A DNA stretch of 44,358 nucleotides from an uncultured Acidimicrobiaceae bacterium (GTDB taxonomy: Bacteria > Actinomycetota > Acidimicrobiia > Acidimicrobiales > MedAcidi-G1). Below, piece after piece: positions 10,531 to 20,152 of the stretch (within the stretch, counting starts at the first letter, position 1; every line of letters starts with the position of its first letter). The notes beneath the pieces were generated by a model. The model searched no databases. It was not told the origin of the DNA and saw only the letters and a program-made list of their open reading frames with translations. A program made the position numbers and the translations under genes. Location: NCBI GenBank assembly GCA_913030665.1, contig CAJWFS010000008.1:1-44358 (forward strand), given 5' to 3'.

Positions 10531-12729
10531 GTGAGCCAGCCTCTCCACCGTGCCCTCGGCCTGACAGACGACGAGGCCGTGAGGATCGACGAGATCCTGG
10601 GACGACCGGCCAACGGTCTCGAGCTGGCCATGTACTCGATCATGTGGTCCGAGCACTGCTCCTACAAGAGCAGCCGCATCCACCTCGGGCGCCTCCCGAC
10701 CGAGGCCCCGTGGGTCCTCGTCGGGCCCGGCGAGAACGCCGGGGTGGTCGACGTGGGAGACGGCATCGCAGCCGCGATCCGCATCGAGTCGCACAACCAC
10801 CCCTCGGCCATCGAGCCGTACCAGGGTGCGGCGACCGGCGTGGGTGGCATCCTCCGGGACATCTTCACCATGGGCGCACGACCGATCGCCCTGATGGACC
10901 CGCTGCGTTTCGGACCCCTCGACGATCCTCGCAGCCGGTGGATCGCCGAGGGAGTCATCTCGGGTGTCTCCGGCTACGGAAACGCCGTCGGGGTCCCCAC
11001 GATCGGTGGCGAGGTCGTCTTCGACCGCACCTACAAGGGGAACCCGTTGGTGAACGTGCTGTGCCTCGGAGTGCTGCCGACCGAGCGCCTGGTGCTCGGA
11101 CAGGCCTCGGGCGTCGGCAACCTGGCGGTGCTGCTGGGTTCCAGCACCGGACGGGACGGCATCGGTGGTGTCAGCGTGCTGGCCTCGGCTGGGTTCTCCG
11201 CCGATGACGACGGCGACAAGCGGCCGAGCGTCCAGGTCGGCGACCCATACGAGGAGAAGCGCCTCATCGAGGCATGCTTGCAACTGCTGGACGAGGGCCT
11301 GGTCATCGGCATCCAGGACCTGGGAGGCGCCGGCCTGACGTGTGCCACCAGCGAGACGGCATCGCGTGGCGGTGTCGGCATGGACGTGGACGTCTCGGCG
11401 GTGCCCCGGCGTGAGCCGGGCATGGAGGCCCACGAGGTGATGACCAGCGAGTCCCAGGAGCGGATGCTGGCGATCGTGGAGCCTGGGGGGTTGGATCGGG
11501 TGCTGGCCATCTGCGAGAGGTGGGAGGTCACAGCAGCGGTCATGGGCCGGGTCACCGACAGTGGTTCGCTGCGCATTCTGGATGGATTCGACGGCGAGGT
11601 GCTGGCGGACGTACCGGCCTCCTCCCTGCACGACGAGGCTCCCCTGTACGACAGGCCGATGGCGGAGCCTGAGGCCCCATCCGGCCCGTCCGGCGAGGAC
11701 CTGCAGGCGCCGGCGGATGTGGGCGCCGACCTGCTGGACCTACTGGTCGACCCGGCATGGGTATACAGGCAGTACGACCACCAGTTGTTCCTGAACACCG
11801 TGGTGGGCCCCGGCGACGATGCCGCCGTGCTGAAGCTCCGGCATCCCACCACCGGCGTCGAGACCGGTAGGGGCCTGGCCATGACCACCGATGGCAACCA
11901 CCGTTGGTGCTCCGTGGACCCCCGTGGGGGCACGGCGAGGGTGGTCGCCGAGTCGCTCATGAACCTGGCTTGCGTCGGGGCGCGTCCGCTGGCCGTCGTG
12001 AACTGCCTCAACTTCGGCAACCCCGAACATCCTGAGGTCATGTGGCAGCTCTCGGAGGCCGTGGACGGCCTGGCCGAGGCCTGCGTCGCATTCGGGGTCC
12101 CGGTCGTAGGTGGCAACGTCAGCCTCTACAACGAGTCGGCCGGTACCGACATAGATCCCACGCCCGTGATCGGCCTGTTGGGCATGGTCGACGACCTGGT
12201 CCGGCGACCCCCGGGTGCCACCCTCGTCGACGGCCACCGTCTGGTGCTGCTGGGCCCGTCGGACGTGTCGCTCGACGGGTCGCTGTGGGGGGCCACCTGG
12301 GACGCCCGAGGGGGCGTGCTGGCTCCGCTGGACCTCGAGCTCCACCAGCGTGTCGTCGACCTCGTGCGAGAGCTCGTTGTCTCCGGTCGGGTCGACGGCG
12401 TGCACGACGTCTCGGCCGGTGGCCTGGGTGTGGCGGTCGCCGAGATGGTGTCCCGGTCCGGAGTGGGTGCCCACCTGGCCAGGATCGACGACCACCGTGC
12501 CCTGTTCGGCGAGGGTCCGAGTCGGGTCGTGGTGGTCGTGGATCCCGAGTGCGTCTCCGAGGTCCTGGCCGCTGCCGAGGCCGCTCAGGTACCGACCACG
12601 CGGATCGGCCTGGCCACCGGTGACCGCCTCATCGTGAAGGGCCTGCTGGACGTGTCGGTCGACGACGTGGCAGCCGCCCACACCGATCGGCTCCCCGAGG
12701 CCCTGGGCGCGGGGACGACGAACCGATGA
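10531..12729 (+). CDS. purL: FGAM synthase large subunit PurL
   Basis: The 732-aa short PurL works with PurS and PurQ to convert FGAR to FGAM using ATP and ammonia. Conserved blocks include [54 protein letters not shown] and [16 protein letters not shown], with [15 protein letters not shown] in the second AIR-synthase-like half. GTG 10531 fits the upstream TAGTAC; GTG 10522 is a 9-base longer alternative. Its stop overlaps purF (ATGA). Confidence 0.95.
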   Translation: MSQPLHRALGLTDDEAVRIDEILGRPANGLELAMYSIMWSEHCSYKSSRIHLGRLPTEAPWVLVGPGENAGVVDVGDGIAAAIRIESHNHPSAIEPYQGAATGVGGILRDIFTMGARPIALMDPLRFGPLDDPRSRWIAEGVISGVSGYGNAVGVPTIGGEVVFDRTYKGNPLVNVLCLGVLPTERLVLGQASGVGNLAVLLGSSTGRDGIGGVSVLASAGFSADDDGDKRPSVQVGDPYEEKRLIEACLQLLDEGLVIGIQDLGGAGLTCATSETASRGGVGMDVDVSAVPRREPGMEAHEVMTSESQERMLAIVEPGGLDRVLAICERWEVTAAVMGRVTDSGSLRILDGFDGEVLADVPASSLHDEAPLYDRPMAEPEAPSGPSGEDLQAPADVGADLLDLLVDPAWVYRQYDHQLFLNTVVGPGDDAAVLKLRHPTTGVETGRGLAMTTDGNHRWCSVDPRGGTARVVAESLMNLACVGARPLAVVNCLNFGNPEHPEVMWQLSEAVDGLAEACVAFGVPVVGGNVSLYNESAGTDIDPTPVIGLLGMVDDLVRRPPGATLVDGHRLVLLGPSDVSLDGSLWGATWDARGGVLAPLDLELHQRVVDLVRELVVSGRVDGVHDVSAGGLGVAVAEMVSRSGVGAHLARIDDHRALFGEGPSRVVVVVDPECVSEVLAAAEAAQVPTTRIGLATGDRLIVKGLLDVSVDDVAAAHTDRLPEALGAGTTNR

Positions 12730-14288
12730 CCGTCCCGGCGACCACACCGGGTGTCGCCGATGTGGGTCCGGACGACGACACGCCCAAGGAGGCGTGCGGT
12801 GTCTTCGGGGTGTACGCCCCTGGCATGCCGGTGGCCCACCTGACCTATCTGGGCCTCTACGCCCTGCAGCACCGCGGCCAGGAATCGGCAGGCATGGCGG
12901 TCAGCGACGGTAAGGCCCTCACCGTGGTCAAGGACATGGGCCTGGTACCCAACGTCTTCGACGAGCGAACCCTGGCGGCCCTCAGCGGGAACCTGGCCAT
13001 AGGCCAGACGCGCTACTCGACCACCGGGTCGAGTACCTGGCGCAATGCCCAGCCCGTGTACCGGGGATTCGACCACTTCGAGTTCGCCCTCGGCCACAAC
13101 GGCAACCTGGTCAACACCGAGCAGTTGGCAACCGATGCCGGGATGCTGCCGGGGACCGTCACCTCGGACAGCGACCTGGTGGCCGAGCTGCTGGCCCTGG
13201 AACTGGCGTCGCGAGGCGACATGGACCCAGGCGAGGCCTTCGACGAGGCATTGGCCGAGGTGCTGCCCCGCCTGCAGGGTGCCTTCACCCTGGTGCTGGC
13301 CGACAACGAGCGGATAGTCGGGGTGCGCGATCCGAACGGCTTTCGGCCGCTCTGCCTCGGACGCCTCGACGGCGGTTGGGTACTGGCCTCGGAGTCACCC
13401 GCCCTGGACGTGATCGGCGCCCATATGGTCCGCGAGGTGGATCCGGGCGAGGTCGTGGTGATCGACCAGACAGGTTGCAGGTCGATGCGGCCCTTCCACG
13501 ACGACGTGGTGGATCCGAAGCTCTGCCTCTTCGAGTTCGTCTACTTCGCCCGACCGGACGCGGTCCTGTACGGCAAGAGCGTCCACCACGCCCGGGTTCG
13601 CATGGGCGAGATGCTGGCCGCTCAGGCCCCGGTGGAGGCCGACCTGGTCATGGGGGTGCCGGAGTCGGGCATGCCGGCTGCGGAGGGCTATGCCCGGGCC
13701 AGCGGCATCCCGTACGGCCAGGGACTGGTCAAGAACCGGTACATAGGTCGAACCTTCATCGCTCCCACACAGGCGATGCGTGCGGCGGCGGTCCGCATGA
13801 AGCTGAACCCGTTGCGCGACAGCACGGAGGGCCAGCGCCTCGTGGTGGTGGACGATTCGATCGTCCGGGGGACCACCACGCGAGCGATGGTTCGGATGCT
13901 GCGCGCAGCGGGAGCCACCGAGGTGCACATGCGGGTCTCCTCGCCGCCGTACCGCTGGCCGTGCTTCTACGGGATGGACACCGGTGCCCGCAGCGAGTTG
14001 CTGGCCGCCAACCTCACGGTCGACGAGATCCGCGAGTACCTGGAGGTGGACAGCCTCACCTACCTGACGCTAGATCGCCTCGTGGAGGCCACCGGCGCAG
14101 TCGGGGCCGGGTTCTGCGACGCCTGCCTGACGGGTACCTACCCGATAGACATCCCGGTCAACCTGTCCAAGGGCGTGCTGGAGGTGGGTGACGGTCCCGC
14201 CGCCGAGCGGACGGTGACGGTGGGCGTGGATGATCCCGAGGTGGAGCTTCCCACCGATGCCGCCAATCGCCTCTTCGGACGGGGCTGA
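12726..14288 (+). CDS. purF: Amidophosphoribosyltransferase PurF
   Basis: This 520-aa enzyme commits PRPP to purine synthesis, forming phosphoribosylamine from glutamine. A 23-residue propeptide precedes the catalytic Cys24 ([10 protein letters not shown]), so N-terminal processing is expected. The N-terminal nucleophile glutaminase domain contains [13 protein letters not shown] and RYSTTGSS. The PRPP-binding motif [14 protein letters not shown] starts near residue 373. Cysteines in PCFYGMD and FCDACLTG suggest the 4Fe-4S (Bacillus-like) type. It overlaps the purL stop by four bases. Confidence 0.96.
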   Translation: MTVPATTPGVADVGPDDDTPKEACGVFGVYAPGMPVAHLTYLGLYALQHRGQESAGMAVSDGKALTVVKDMGLVPNVFDERTLAALSGNLAIGQTRYSTTGSSTWRNAQPVYRGFDHFEFALGHNGNLVNTEQLATDAGMLPGTVTSDSDLVAELLALELASRGDMDPGEAFDEALAEVLPRLQGAFTLVLADNERIVGVRDPNGFRPLCLGRLDGGWVLASESPALDVIGAHMVREVDPGEVVVIDQTGCRSMRPFHDDVVDPKLCLFEFVYFARPDAVLYGKSVHHARVRMGEMLAAQAPVEADLVMGVPESGMPAAEGYARASGIPYGQGLVKNRYIGRTFIAPTQAMRAAAVRMKLNPLRDSTEGQRLVVVDDSIVRGTTTRAMVRMLRAAGATEVHMRVSSPPYRWPCFYGMDTGARSELLAANLTVDEIREYLEVDSLTYLTLDRLVEATGAVGAGFCDACLTGTYPIDIPVNLSKGVLEVGDGPAAERTVTVGVDDPEVELPTDAANRLFGRG

Positions 14289-14292
14289 TCCG

Positions 14293-15366
14293 GTGACCGA
14301 GGCGGGCGAGGCCACCGGGGTCGGGTACCGGTCGGCCGGCGTCGACATCGATGCCGGAGCTGAGGCGGTCCGTCGGATCGGCCCCCTGGTCAGGTCCACC
14401 TATCGCCCCGGGGTGATGGGCGACATCGGGGGCTTTGGAGGCCTGTTCGACCTGGCGAGGTCCGGCTACCGCGATCCGATCCTGGTGTCGGCGACCGACG
14501 GGGTGGGGACCAAGGCGGAGATCGCCCGGCTGACCGGTCGCTTGGACACGATCGGTCGTGACCTCGTCGCCATGTGTGTAGACGACCTGGTCTGCTCCGG
14601 GGCGGCGCCGCTGTTCTTCCTCGACTACCTGGCCGTCGGTCACCTGGATCCCGAAGCCATGGAACACCTGGTGGGGGGAATCGCCGCCGGCTGCTCGGAG
14701 GCGGGTTGTGCCCTGATCGGTGGTGAGATGGCAGAGCACCCCGGCGTGATGTCGGCTGACCAGTTCGACCTGGTGGGGTTCGCCGTGGGCGCCGTCGAGC
14801 GTGAGGATGTCATGGACGGTTCAGCGGCCTCGTCGGGCGACCTGCTGGTGGCCATTGACAGTCCGAACCTGCGATCCAATGGCTTCTCGCTGGCCCGTCA
14901 CATCGTGTTCGACGTGGCCGGACGGTCGTTGGAGGACCCGGCCTGGGAAGGATCCGAAGGCACGTTGGCCGACGAACTACTGGCCCCCAGCGTCATCTAC
15001 GCGCCGTCGGTGGTGGCTGTCCTGGCCACACACGAGGTCCACGCCGTGGCACACGTGACCGGTGGTGGGCTTCCCGGCAATCTGCCCCGGGTGCTCGGCG
15101 AGGACGTCGACGCGGTCCTCGACCACACGGCCTGGGAGGTACCCCGGATCTTCCGGGAGTTGCAGGACATGGGTGGTGTCAGTGACGGTGAGATGGCCAG
15201 GGTGTTCAACCTGGGCGTGGGCATGGTGCTGGTGGTGCCACCGTCCGAGGCCGATGGGGTGGTGGCCACGCTGGCATCAGGCGCCCGCCCGGCCCGGGTG
15301 ATCGGCGAGCTGGTGCCCGGCACCGGCACCGTGGCCTACAGCAGCGCAGGAGGAATGGGAAGTTGA
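14293..15366 (+). CDS. purM: AIR synthase PurM
   Basis: A 357-aa phosphoribosylformylglycinamidine cyclo-ligase that closes the imidazole ring using ATP. Conserved features are SAGVDIDAGAEAVRRI, GGFGGLFDL, SATDGVGTKAEIA, CVDDLVCSGAAPLFFLDYLA, GGEMAEHPG and HVTGGGLPGNLPRVL. GTG 14293 is used because upstream in-frame codons lie in purF. The stop overlaps the pyrE TTG start (TTGA). Confidence 0.95.
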   Translation: MTEAGEATGVGYRSAGVDIDAGAEAVRRIGPLVRSTYRPGVMGDIGGFGGLFDLARSGYRDPILVSATDGVGTKAEIARLTGRLDTIGRDLVAMCVDDLVCSGAAPLFFLDYLAVGHLDPEAMEHLVGGIAAGCSEAGCALIGGEMAEHPGVMSADQFDLVGFAVGAVEREDVMDGSAASSGDLLVAIDSPNLRSNGFSLARHIVFDVAGRSLEDPAWEGSEGTLADELLAPSVIYAPSVVAVLATHEVHAVAHVTGGGLPGNLPRVLGEDVDAVLDHTAWEVPRIFRELQDMGGVSDGEMARVFNLGVGMVLVVPPSEADGVVATLASGARPARVIGELVPGTGTVAYSSAGGMGS

Positions 15367-15935
15367 CGGATCGCCGGGAAGCGCTGGTCGCCCACCTGAT
15401 GGAGCACTCCATACGGACCGGGGAGTTCACCCTCAAGTCCGGCCGGACCAGCACGTGGTTCTGCGATGCCAAGCAGACGGCCTGTCGGCCCGAGGGCATC
15501 CTGCTGGTGGCCGAAGCGGCCCTGGAGGCCATTGCGGTCCTGGAGGTCGACGGTGACCCGATCACCGCCATCGGGGGCCTTACGGCGGGAGCCGACCCCG
15601 TTGCATTCGGGATCGCAGCGGTGGCCGCCGCCCGGGGCCGTCACCTGCGGTCGTTCAGCATCCGCAAGGAGTCCAAGGGCCACGGCGTGGCGGGGCGGCT
15701 GGCCGGCGCCCTGCTTCCCGGGGACCGGGTCGTGGTGTGCGAGGACACCGTCACCCGCGGCGTGTCACCGTTGGAGGCCGCAGCGGTGGTCCGTGACCTG
15801 GGTGCCGTTCCGGTGGCGGTAATGGCGATCGTGGACAGAGGGGGAACCTGTGCCGCTGCTGCCGCTGACGTTGGCATGGCCTTCCTCCCGCTGGTGACCG
15901 CTCCGGACCTCGGCTTTCCCTACGAAGGGCCTTGA
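15363..15935 (+). CDS. pyrE: Orotate phosphoribosyltransferase PyrE
   Basis: This 190-aa enzyme adds PRPP to orotate in pyrimidine synthesis. The N-terminal LKSGRTSTWFCDAKQT and the PRPP motif VVVCEDTVTRGVSPLEAA are diagnostic. The flexible-loop lysines occur in FSIRKESKGHG. The TTG start is preceded by AGGAGGAATGG and overlaps the purM stop, so this pyrimidine gene is coupled to the end of the purine operon. The short C-terminus (DLGFPYEGP) is otherwise normal for the family. Confidence 0.9.
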   Translation: MTDRREALVAHLMEHSIRTGEFTLKSGRTSTWFCDAKQTACRPEGILLVAEAALEAIAVLEVDGDPITAIGGLTAGADPVAFGIAAVAAARGRHLRSFSIRKESKGHGVAGRLAGALLPGDRVVVCEDTVTRGVSPLEAAAVVRDLGAVPVAVMAIVDRGGTCAAAAADVGMAFLPLVTAPDLGFPYEGP

Positions 15936-15990
15936 CCCGGCCTGGTCGGGGAGCGCCGTTCCCGGAGGCACGGCCTTCGTGAACCACTCC

Positions 15991-15996
15991 TAGGCT
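15991..15996 (+). promoter_or_regulatory. Putative leaderless promoter -10 of the malic enzyme gene
   Basis: TAGGCT ends six bases before ATG 16003, and no Shine-Dalgarno sequence is seen, which suggests that transcription starts at or near the start codon. Confidence 0.4.
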
Positions 15997-16002
15997 CGGC
16001 TG

Positions 16003-17406
16003 ATGCCATTCCTCCCCACCGCCGCCTACTCCATCCATCTCGAGGTGGCGCTGGACAACATTCCGAACACCCTCGGCCGGTTGGCGACGGCGATCGGCGA
16101 GGCCGGCGCCAACATCATGTCGATGGGAGGGTTCGACGTCCGTGGCGAACTCCTGGTCAACGACGTGGTCGTCAACTGTCGCGATGAGGATCACGCTGCG
16201 GTCGTGGTGGCAGCCGTGGAGGGACTCCCCGGCGTCCAGCTCCTCGACTGGTACGACCGCACCTTCAACATGCACGAGGGGGGCAAGATCGGGGTGGTCT
16301 CGCTCGCCGAGGTGAACGACCGTCACGACCTGTCGATGGCCTACACGCCGGGTGTGGCGCGGGTCTGCATGGCGATCCACGGGGACCCGGCTCGGTCCCA
16401 CGATCTGACCATCAGGAAGAACACGGTTGCCGTGGTGACCGATGGGACCGCGGTGCTGGGCCTGGGTGACATCGGTCCGGCTGCTGCGATGCCGGTGATG
16501 GAGGGGAAGGCCCTGCTCTTCAAGGAGTTCGCCGGGGTGGACGCGTTCCCGATCTGCCTGGACGTGAACGATCCGCAGGAGATCATTGACACGGTGATCC
16601 GGATCGCGCCGACCTTCGGGGGCATCAACCTGGAGGACATCGCCGCTCCGGCAGCCTTCGAGGTCGAGGAGGCCCTCCGTGAGGCCCTGGACATCCCGGT
16701 CTTCCACGATGATCAGCACGGCACGGCCGTCGTGGTGCTCGCCGCCCTCTGGAACTCCTGCCGGCTGACCGGGCGCCAGATCGGGGACCTGTCCGTGGTC
16801 ATCGCCGGGATGGGAGCAGCTGGAGTCGCCGCCGGCAGGATCCTCCTGGGCGCCGGTGTGGGCTCGATCGTCGGGGTGGACCGGTCCGGTGCCGTCTACT
16901 CGGGTCGTGACAACCTGAACTCCGCCAAGGCCTGGTTCGCGGAGCACACCAACCCGGAACGGAAGATGGGCACGCTGGCGGAGGTCCTCGTCGGGACCGA
17001 CGTGTTCATCGGCCTGAGCGGTCCGGGCCTGATCGACGCCGCCAACCTGCGGACCATGAACCCGGAACCGATCGTGTTCGCCATGGCGAACCCGGAACCG
17101 GAGATCCGTCCGGAGGAGGCCGATGGCCTGGCCGCCGTGATGGCCACCGGTCGGAGCGACTATCCGAACCAGATCAACAACGTGCTTGCCTTCCCCGGGA
17201 TCTTCCGGGGGGCCCTGGACGTTGGCGCCATGGACATCACCGAGAACATGAAGTTGGCAGCGGCCAGGGCCATTGCCGAGTCTGTGTCCGATGCCGACCT
17301 GACCTCGGCCTTCGTGGTGCCGTCGGTGTTCGACAAGCTGGTGCCTTACCGGGTGGCCGAGGCCGTGGCTGCTGCTGCGGTGGCCGACGGCGTCTGCCGC
17401 GCCTGA
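16003..17406 (+). CDS. NAD(P)-dependent malic enzyme with N-terminal ACT domain
   Basis: A 467-aa enzyme that oxidatively decarboxylates malate to pyruvate. Residues 6-90 form an ACT-like ligand-binding domain (YSIHLEVALDNIPNTLGRLA). The malic N-domain has AYTPGVARVC, DGTAVLGLGDIGP and KALLFKEFAGVDAFPICL, and the metal/active-site blocks NLEDIAAPAAFEVE and FHDDQHGTAVVV. The Rossmann motif is VIAGMGAAGVAAGRIL. The ACT domain implies allosteric control, probably by an amino acid, but the ligand is unknown. Cofactor preference cannot be read from the sequence. Confidence 0.9.
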   Translation: MPFLPTAAYSIHLEVALDNIPNTLGRLATAIGEAGANIMSMGGFDVRGELLVNDVVVNCRDEDHAAVVVAAVEGLPGVQLLDWYDRTFNMHEGGKIGVVSLAEVNDRHDLSMAYTPGVARVCMAIHGDPARSHDLTIRKNTVAVVTDGTAVLGLGDIGPAAAMPVMEGKALLFKEFAGVDAFPICLDVNDPQEIIDTVIRIAPTFGGINLEDIAAPAAFEVEEALREALDIPVFHDDQHGTAVVVLAALWNSCRLTGRQIGDLSVVIAGMGAAGVAAGRILLGAGVGSIVGVDRSGAVYSGRDNLNSAKAWFAEHTNPERKMGTLAEVLVGTDVFIGLSGPGLIDAANLRTMNPEPIVFAMANPEPEIRPEEADGLAAVMATGRSDYPNQINNVLAFPGIFRGALDVGAMDITENMKLAAARAIAESVSDADLTSAFVVPSVFDKLVPYRVAEAVAAAAVADGVCRA

Positions 17407-17440
17407 CCCGAAGCCCAGAAGAGCCGGGACGCAGTTCCAG

Positions 17441-18163
17441 ATGGCCCGGATCCGTGCGGTCACCTTCGACCTCTGGAACACCCTCCTCACCAGCATCCCG
17501 GGTGCAGTCGAGATCCGGAGCCGCTTCTGGCGCGAGGTGATCGTCGAGCGGGGGTTGGACATTCACGAAGACCTCCTCCATGGGACGCTTTCGATGCTCC
17601 CCACCCGGTTCGACGAGGAGTGGAGGGCCGGACACCAGTACGGCCCTACCGAAGCCCTCGCCGACTGCTTCACCGCCTTTGGCGACCGCATCGACGTCGA
17701 TGACCGGGCGGCTCTCGCTGACGCGTTCGAGTCGGCGTCGTTCGCCCTGGAGGTGGCGCCGGTGGACGACGCTGCGGACGTCTTGTCCGCCGCGGTGGCT
17801 GACGGCGTCGCCGTCGGAGTGGTCAGCGATACCGCCCTCGCGACCGGCCGGCACCTGCGGACGTTCCTTGATGCCCATGGCATCCTCCAGCACGTCACCT
17901 TCGCCGCCTTTTCTGACGAGGTCGGCGTCTACAAGCCCGACCCGGTGATCTTCAGGGCGGCCCTGGACGGTCTCGGCATCGATGATCCGACGACCGTGGC
18001 CCACGTGGGCGACCTGAGGCGGACCGACGTTGCCGGCGCCCGGGCCATGGGCATGTCCACGGTCCGGTTCCGAGGTGTTGTGGACGACCCGGAGGACGGG
18101 ACCGAGGCCGACCACGTCATCGACCGCCTGGCCGACCTCCCGCAGGTGCTGGGCCTGGTCTGA
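17441..18163 (+). CDS. HAD-superfamily hydrolase
   Basis: A 240-aa haloacid dehalogenase-like phosphatase. The four motifs are visible: I as TFDLWNTLL (a Trp in the usual DxDxT position, giving DLWNT), II as VVSDTAL, III as the Lys in YKPDPVIF, and IV as HVGDLRRTDVAGA. A helical cap lies between motifs I and II. The substrate is unknown. It follows the malic enzyme by 34 bases and converges on the alcohol dehydrogenase gene. Motif I begins DLWNT where dehalogenases and phosphatases often have DxDGT. Confidence 0.85.
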   Translation: MARIRAVTFDLWNTLLTSIPGAVEIRSRFWREVIVERGLDIHEDLLHGTLSMLPTRFDEEWRAGHQYGPTEALADCFTAFGDRIDVDDRAALADAFESASFALEVAPVDDAADVLSAAVADGVAVGVVSDTALATGRHLRTFLDAHGILQHVTFAAFSDEVGVYKPDPVIFRAALDGLGIDDPTTVAHVGDLRRTDVAGARAMGMSTVRFRGVVDDPEDGTEADHVIDRLADLPQVLGLV

Positions 18164-18169
18164 TTCAGG

Positions 18170-18192
18170 CGAGGTTGGCGGCTCCCACCTCG
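18170..18192. terminator. Possible bidirectional terminator
   Basis: CGAGGT (18170-18175) pairs with ACCTCG (18187-18192) in the short spacer between two convergent genes. The stem is short, and no clear T run is present. Confidence 0.35.
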
Positions 18193-18229
18193 GTGCTGGT
18201 CAGGGCTGAGACGGTCGCGTTCCCGGTGC

Positions 18230-19321
18230 TCAGTCGAAGGTGATCACGGATCGTATGGTTGCGCCGGCACGGAGCTCGGCGTAGCCGTCGTTCACCTCGT
18301 CGAGGGTGATGTGCGCCGAGACCAGGCGGTCCAGTTCCAGGCGTCCTTCCAGGTAGTGCCGTGCCAGCAGGGGCATCTCCACCTTGAAGTTGCTGTTTCC
18401 CATGAACAGCCCGCGGACGCCCTTGGCCTGGAGGACCATGGCTGCACCGGAGATGTTCATGGTGCTGGTGACCGGTGGAACCCCGACCAGGTAGGCGGTA
18501 CGCCCCGGTCGGACCATGGCCAGGGCCTGGTCGGCGGTTGCCGTCAGCCCGATGGCTTCGAAGGCGGCGTCCACCCCACCATCGGTGAGTCGCAGGATCA
18601 CCTCCACCGGGTCCTCCTGCGATGCATCGACGACCTCGGTGGCGCCGAACCCGCGGGCTATCTCGAGTTTGTCGGCGTTGAGGTCGACGGCGATTATCCG
18701 ACCTGCGCCGGCCAGGCGACAGCCCTGCACGATGTTCAGGCCTATGCCGCCACAGCCGATCACGGCGACGGTTTCGCCGGGGCGGACCCGGGCGCCATTG
18801 GTAGCCGAACCCACACCGGTAATCACCGCGCAACCGATGAGGGCGGCAACGTCGAACGGGACGTCCGGGTCCACGGCCACCACTCCGTTCTCGTGGACCA
18901 GCATCTGCTCGGCGAAGGCACCCAGGCCGGCCATCTGGAGCACGGGTCGGTTACCGAGGGTCAGGCGGGGGGTCTCGTTCGGATCGCGGACGAGGCTGTG
19001 GCGATTCGGGCAGATCCAGATCCGACCGGCCAGGCACTCGCTGCACAGGCCGCAGAACTGGGTCAGGCAGGTGATGACGTGGTCGCCCGGGCTGAAGGCG
19101 GTCACGTCGGGGCCAACCGCCTCGACGATTCCGGAGGCCTCGTGGCCGAGTGCGGCTGGCAGCGAGGGAAGCGGGAGGAGTCCCTCGATCACGTGGAGGT
19201 CGCTGTGGCAGAGACCGGAGGCCCTGGTGTGTATGAGCACCTCACGGCCGATGGGCGAGGCGATGTCGAGGTCCTCGATTACGAGGTCACCGGGTGCTTC
19301 GTGGAGGACTGCGGCGCGCAT
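18230..19321 (-). CDS. Zinc-dependent alcohol dehydrogenase (MDR family)
   Basis: A 363-aa medium-chain dehydrogenase that interconverts alcohols and aldehydes or ketones. The catalytic zinc site uses CHSDLHV and GHEASGIVEAVG. The structural zinc lobe is CGLCSECLAGRIWIC with four cysteines in the normal spacing. The Rossmann motif is VIGCGGIGLNIVQG, followed by an acidic cofactor residue (IIAVDLNADKLE), which suggests NAD(H) use. GGGAG lies six bases upstream of ATG 19321. A TTAGCC-N4-GGCTAA palindrome shared with the divergent permease lies at 19364. The substrate is unknown; the context suggests one step of the adjacent catabolic pathway. Confidence 0.9.
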   Translation of the reverse strand: MRAAVLHEAPGDLVIEDLDIASPIGREVLIHTRASGLCHSDLHVIEGLLPLPSLPAALGHEASGIVEAVGPDVTAFSPGDHVITCLTQFCGLCSECLAGRIWICPNRHSLVRDPNETPRLTLGNRPVLQMAGLGAFAEQMLVHENGVVAVDPDVPFDVAALIGCAVITGVGSATNGARVRPGETVAVIGCGGIGLNIVQGCRLAGAGRIIAVDLNADKLEIARGFGATEVVDASQEDPVEVILRLTDGGVDAAFEAIGLTATADQALAMVRPGRTAYLVGVPPVTSTMNISGAAMVLQAKGVRGLFMGNSNFKVEMPLLARHYLEGRLELDRLVSAHITLDEVNDGYAELRAGATIRSVITFD

Positions 19322-19363
19322 GGTTTTCTCCCTGGGCTTCCGGCCGAGCGTCTGCCGACGAGG

Positions 19364-19379
19364 TTAGCCGACTGGCTAA
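19364..19379. promoter_or_regulatory. Palindromic operator, site a (TTAGCC-GACT-GGCTAA)
   Basis: Perfect 6-bp arms lie in the divergent space between the alcohol dehydrogenase and permease genes. The right arm continues into TAATAG (19377-19382), a possible -10 box. On the other strand it continues as TAACCT toward the dehydrogenase. The same motif occurs at 21360 and 24642, and with imperfect left arms at 24709 and 24731. I infer it is bound by one or both TetR proteins encoded at 22205-23406. Confidence 0.75.
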
Positions 19380-19397
19380 TAGAACGTCAGATCCGAC

Positions 19398-19403
19398 TAG
19401 GGT
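19398..19403 (+). promoter_or_regulatory. Putative leaderless -10 box of the permease gene
   Basis: TAGGGT ends seven bases before GTG 19411. If it is used, operator site a would cover its -35 region; if TAATAG at 19377 is used, the leader is about 20 nt. Confidence 0.35.
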
Positions 19404-19410
19404 CGATCCG

Positions 19411-20127
19411 GTGAGCCCGCTCGAGATCATCCTCGTCGTGCTGGCCGTCGCCGCCGGTGCCATGGTTCAGGCCACCGCCGGCATCGGCATCACCCTCGTC
19501 GCAGCGCCCGTCCTGCTGGCCATAGACCCTGCGTTCGTCCCGTTGCCCCTGATCCTGGGCGGAGCCGTGGTCGGCATCCGCAACGTGACCATGGAGTTCG
19601 CAGGCTTCGATGCCCGCCGCTGGAGGCGCTGCCTGCTCGGCGCTCCGATCGGCCTGGTGCTGGGCGAGTTGGCCCTGGCCGGCCTTTCCGAACGGGGGCT
19701 GACAGCGGCCATCGGCCTGCTGGTGGTGGTGTCGGTGGTTGCGGTGGCGTCGGGATGGCACCCACGTCGACGATCATGGACGTCGGTCCTGGCAGGGGTG
19801 CTGGTGGCGCTCTCCCTGCGGGTCGCCGCCCTTCCGGGCCCGCCCTACGCCATCCTCCACCACGACGATCCACCTGAGGTGCTGCGTCCGAACATCTCCT
19901 CACTGGTCCTGGTGCTGGGTGGCGCGATCTTCATCAGGCTGGTGGTCGGTGGCGAGGTGGACGGGGAGGACCTGGGCCGGATCGCCCTCGTGGTGGGATC
20001 GGCCCTCATCGGGCTGCTGCTCGCTCCACCCCTCCGACGGTGGGTGGATGCCAGATGGTTCCGGCCGGCGTTGCTCTCGGTGTGTGGACTGGGTGGCCTG
20101 GCCACGGCCTTGGGGGCGATGCTGTGA
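19411..20127 (+). CDS. TauE/SafE (TSUP) family membrane protein
   Basis: A 238-aa hydrophobic protein with about seven or eight membrane helices, starting LEIILVVLAVAAGAMVQATAGIGITLVAAPVLLA, which resembles the TSUP family's duplicated helical repeat. TSUP proteins move small anions such as sulfite, sulfoacetate and sulfonates, so a link to the sulfatase downstream is possible but only inferred. GTG 19411 was chosen over upstream in-frame codons, which run back into the alcohol dehydrogenase. It is probably cotranscribed with the flavoprotein gene that starts 26 bases later. Confidence 0.75.
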   Translation: MSPLEIILVVLAVAAGAMVQATAGIGITLVAAPVLLAIDPAFVPLPLILGGAVVGIRNVTMEFAGFDARRWRRCLLGAPIGLVLGELALAGLSERGLTAAIGLLVVVSVVAVASGWHPRRRSWTSVLAGVLVALSLRVAALPGPPYAILHHDDPPEVLRPNISSLVLVLGGAIFIRLVVGGEVDGEDLGRIALVVGSALIGLLLAPPLRRWVDARWFRPALLSVCGLGGLATALGAML

Positions 20128-20152
20128 TCAGGACGAGATGGGGAGGACAGCG

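Noticed and set aside
15751..17562. 603-codon minus-strand open frame
   Set aside because: Antisense to pyrE and the malic enzyme gene; no family motif, shadow composition.
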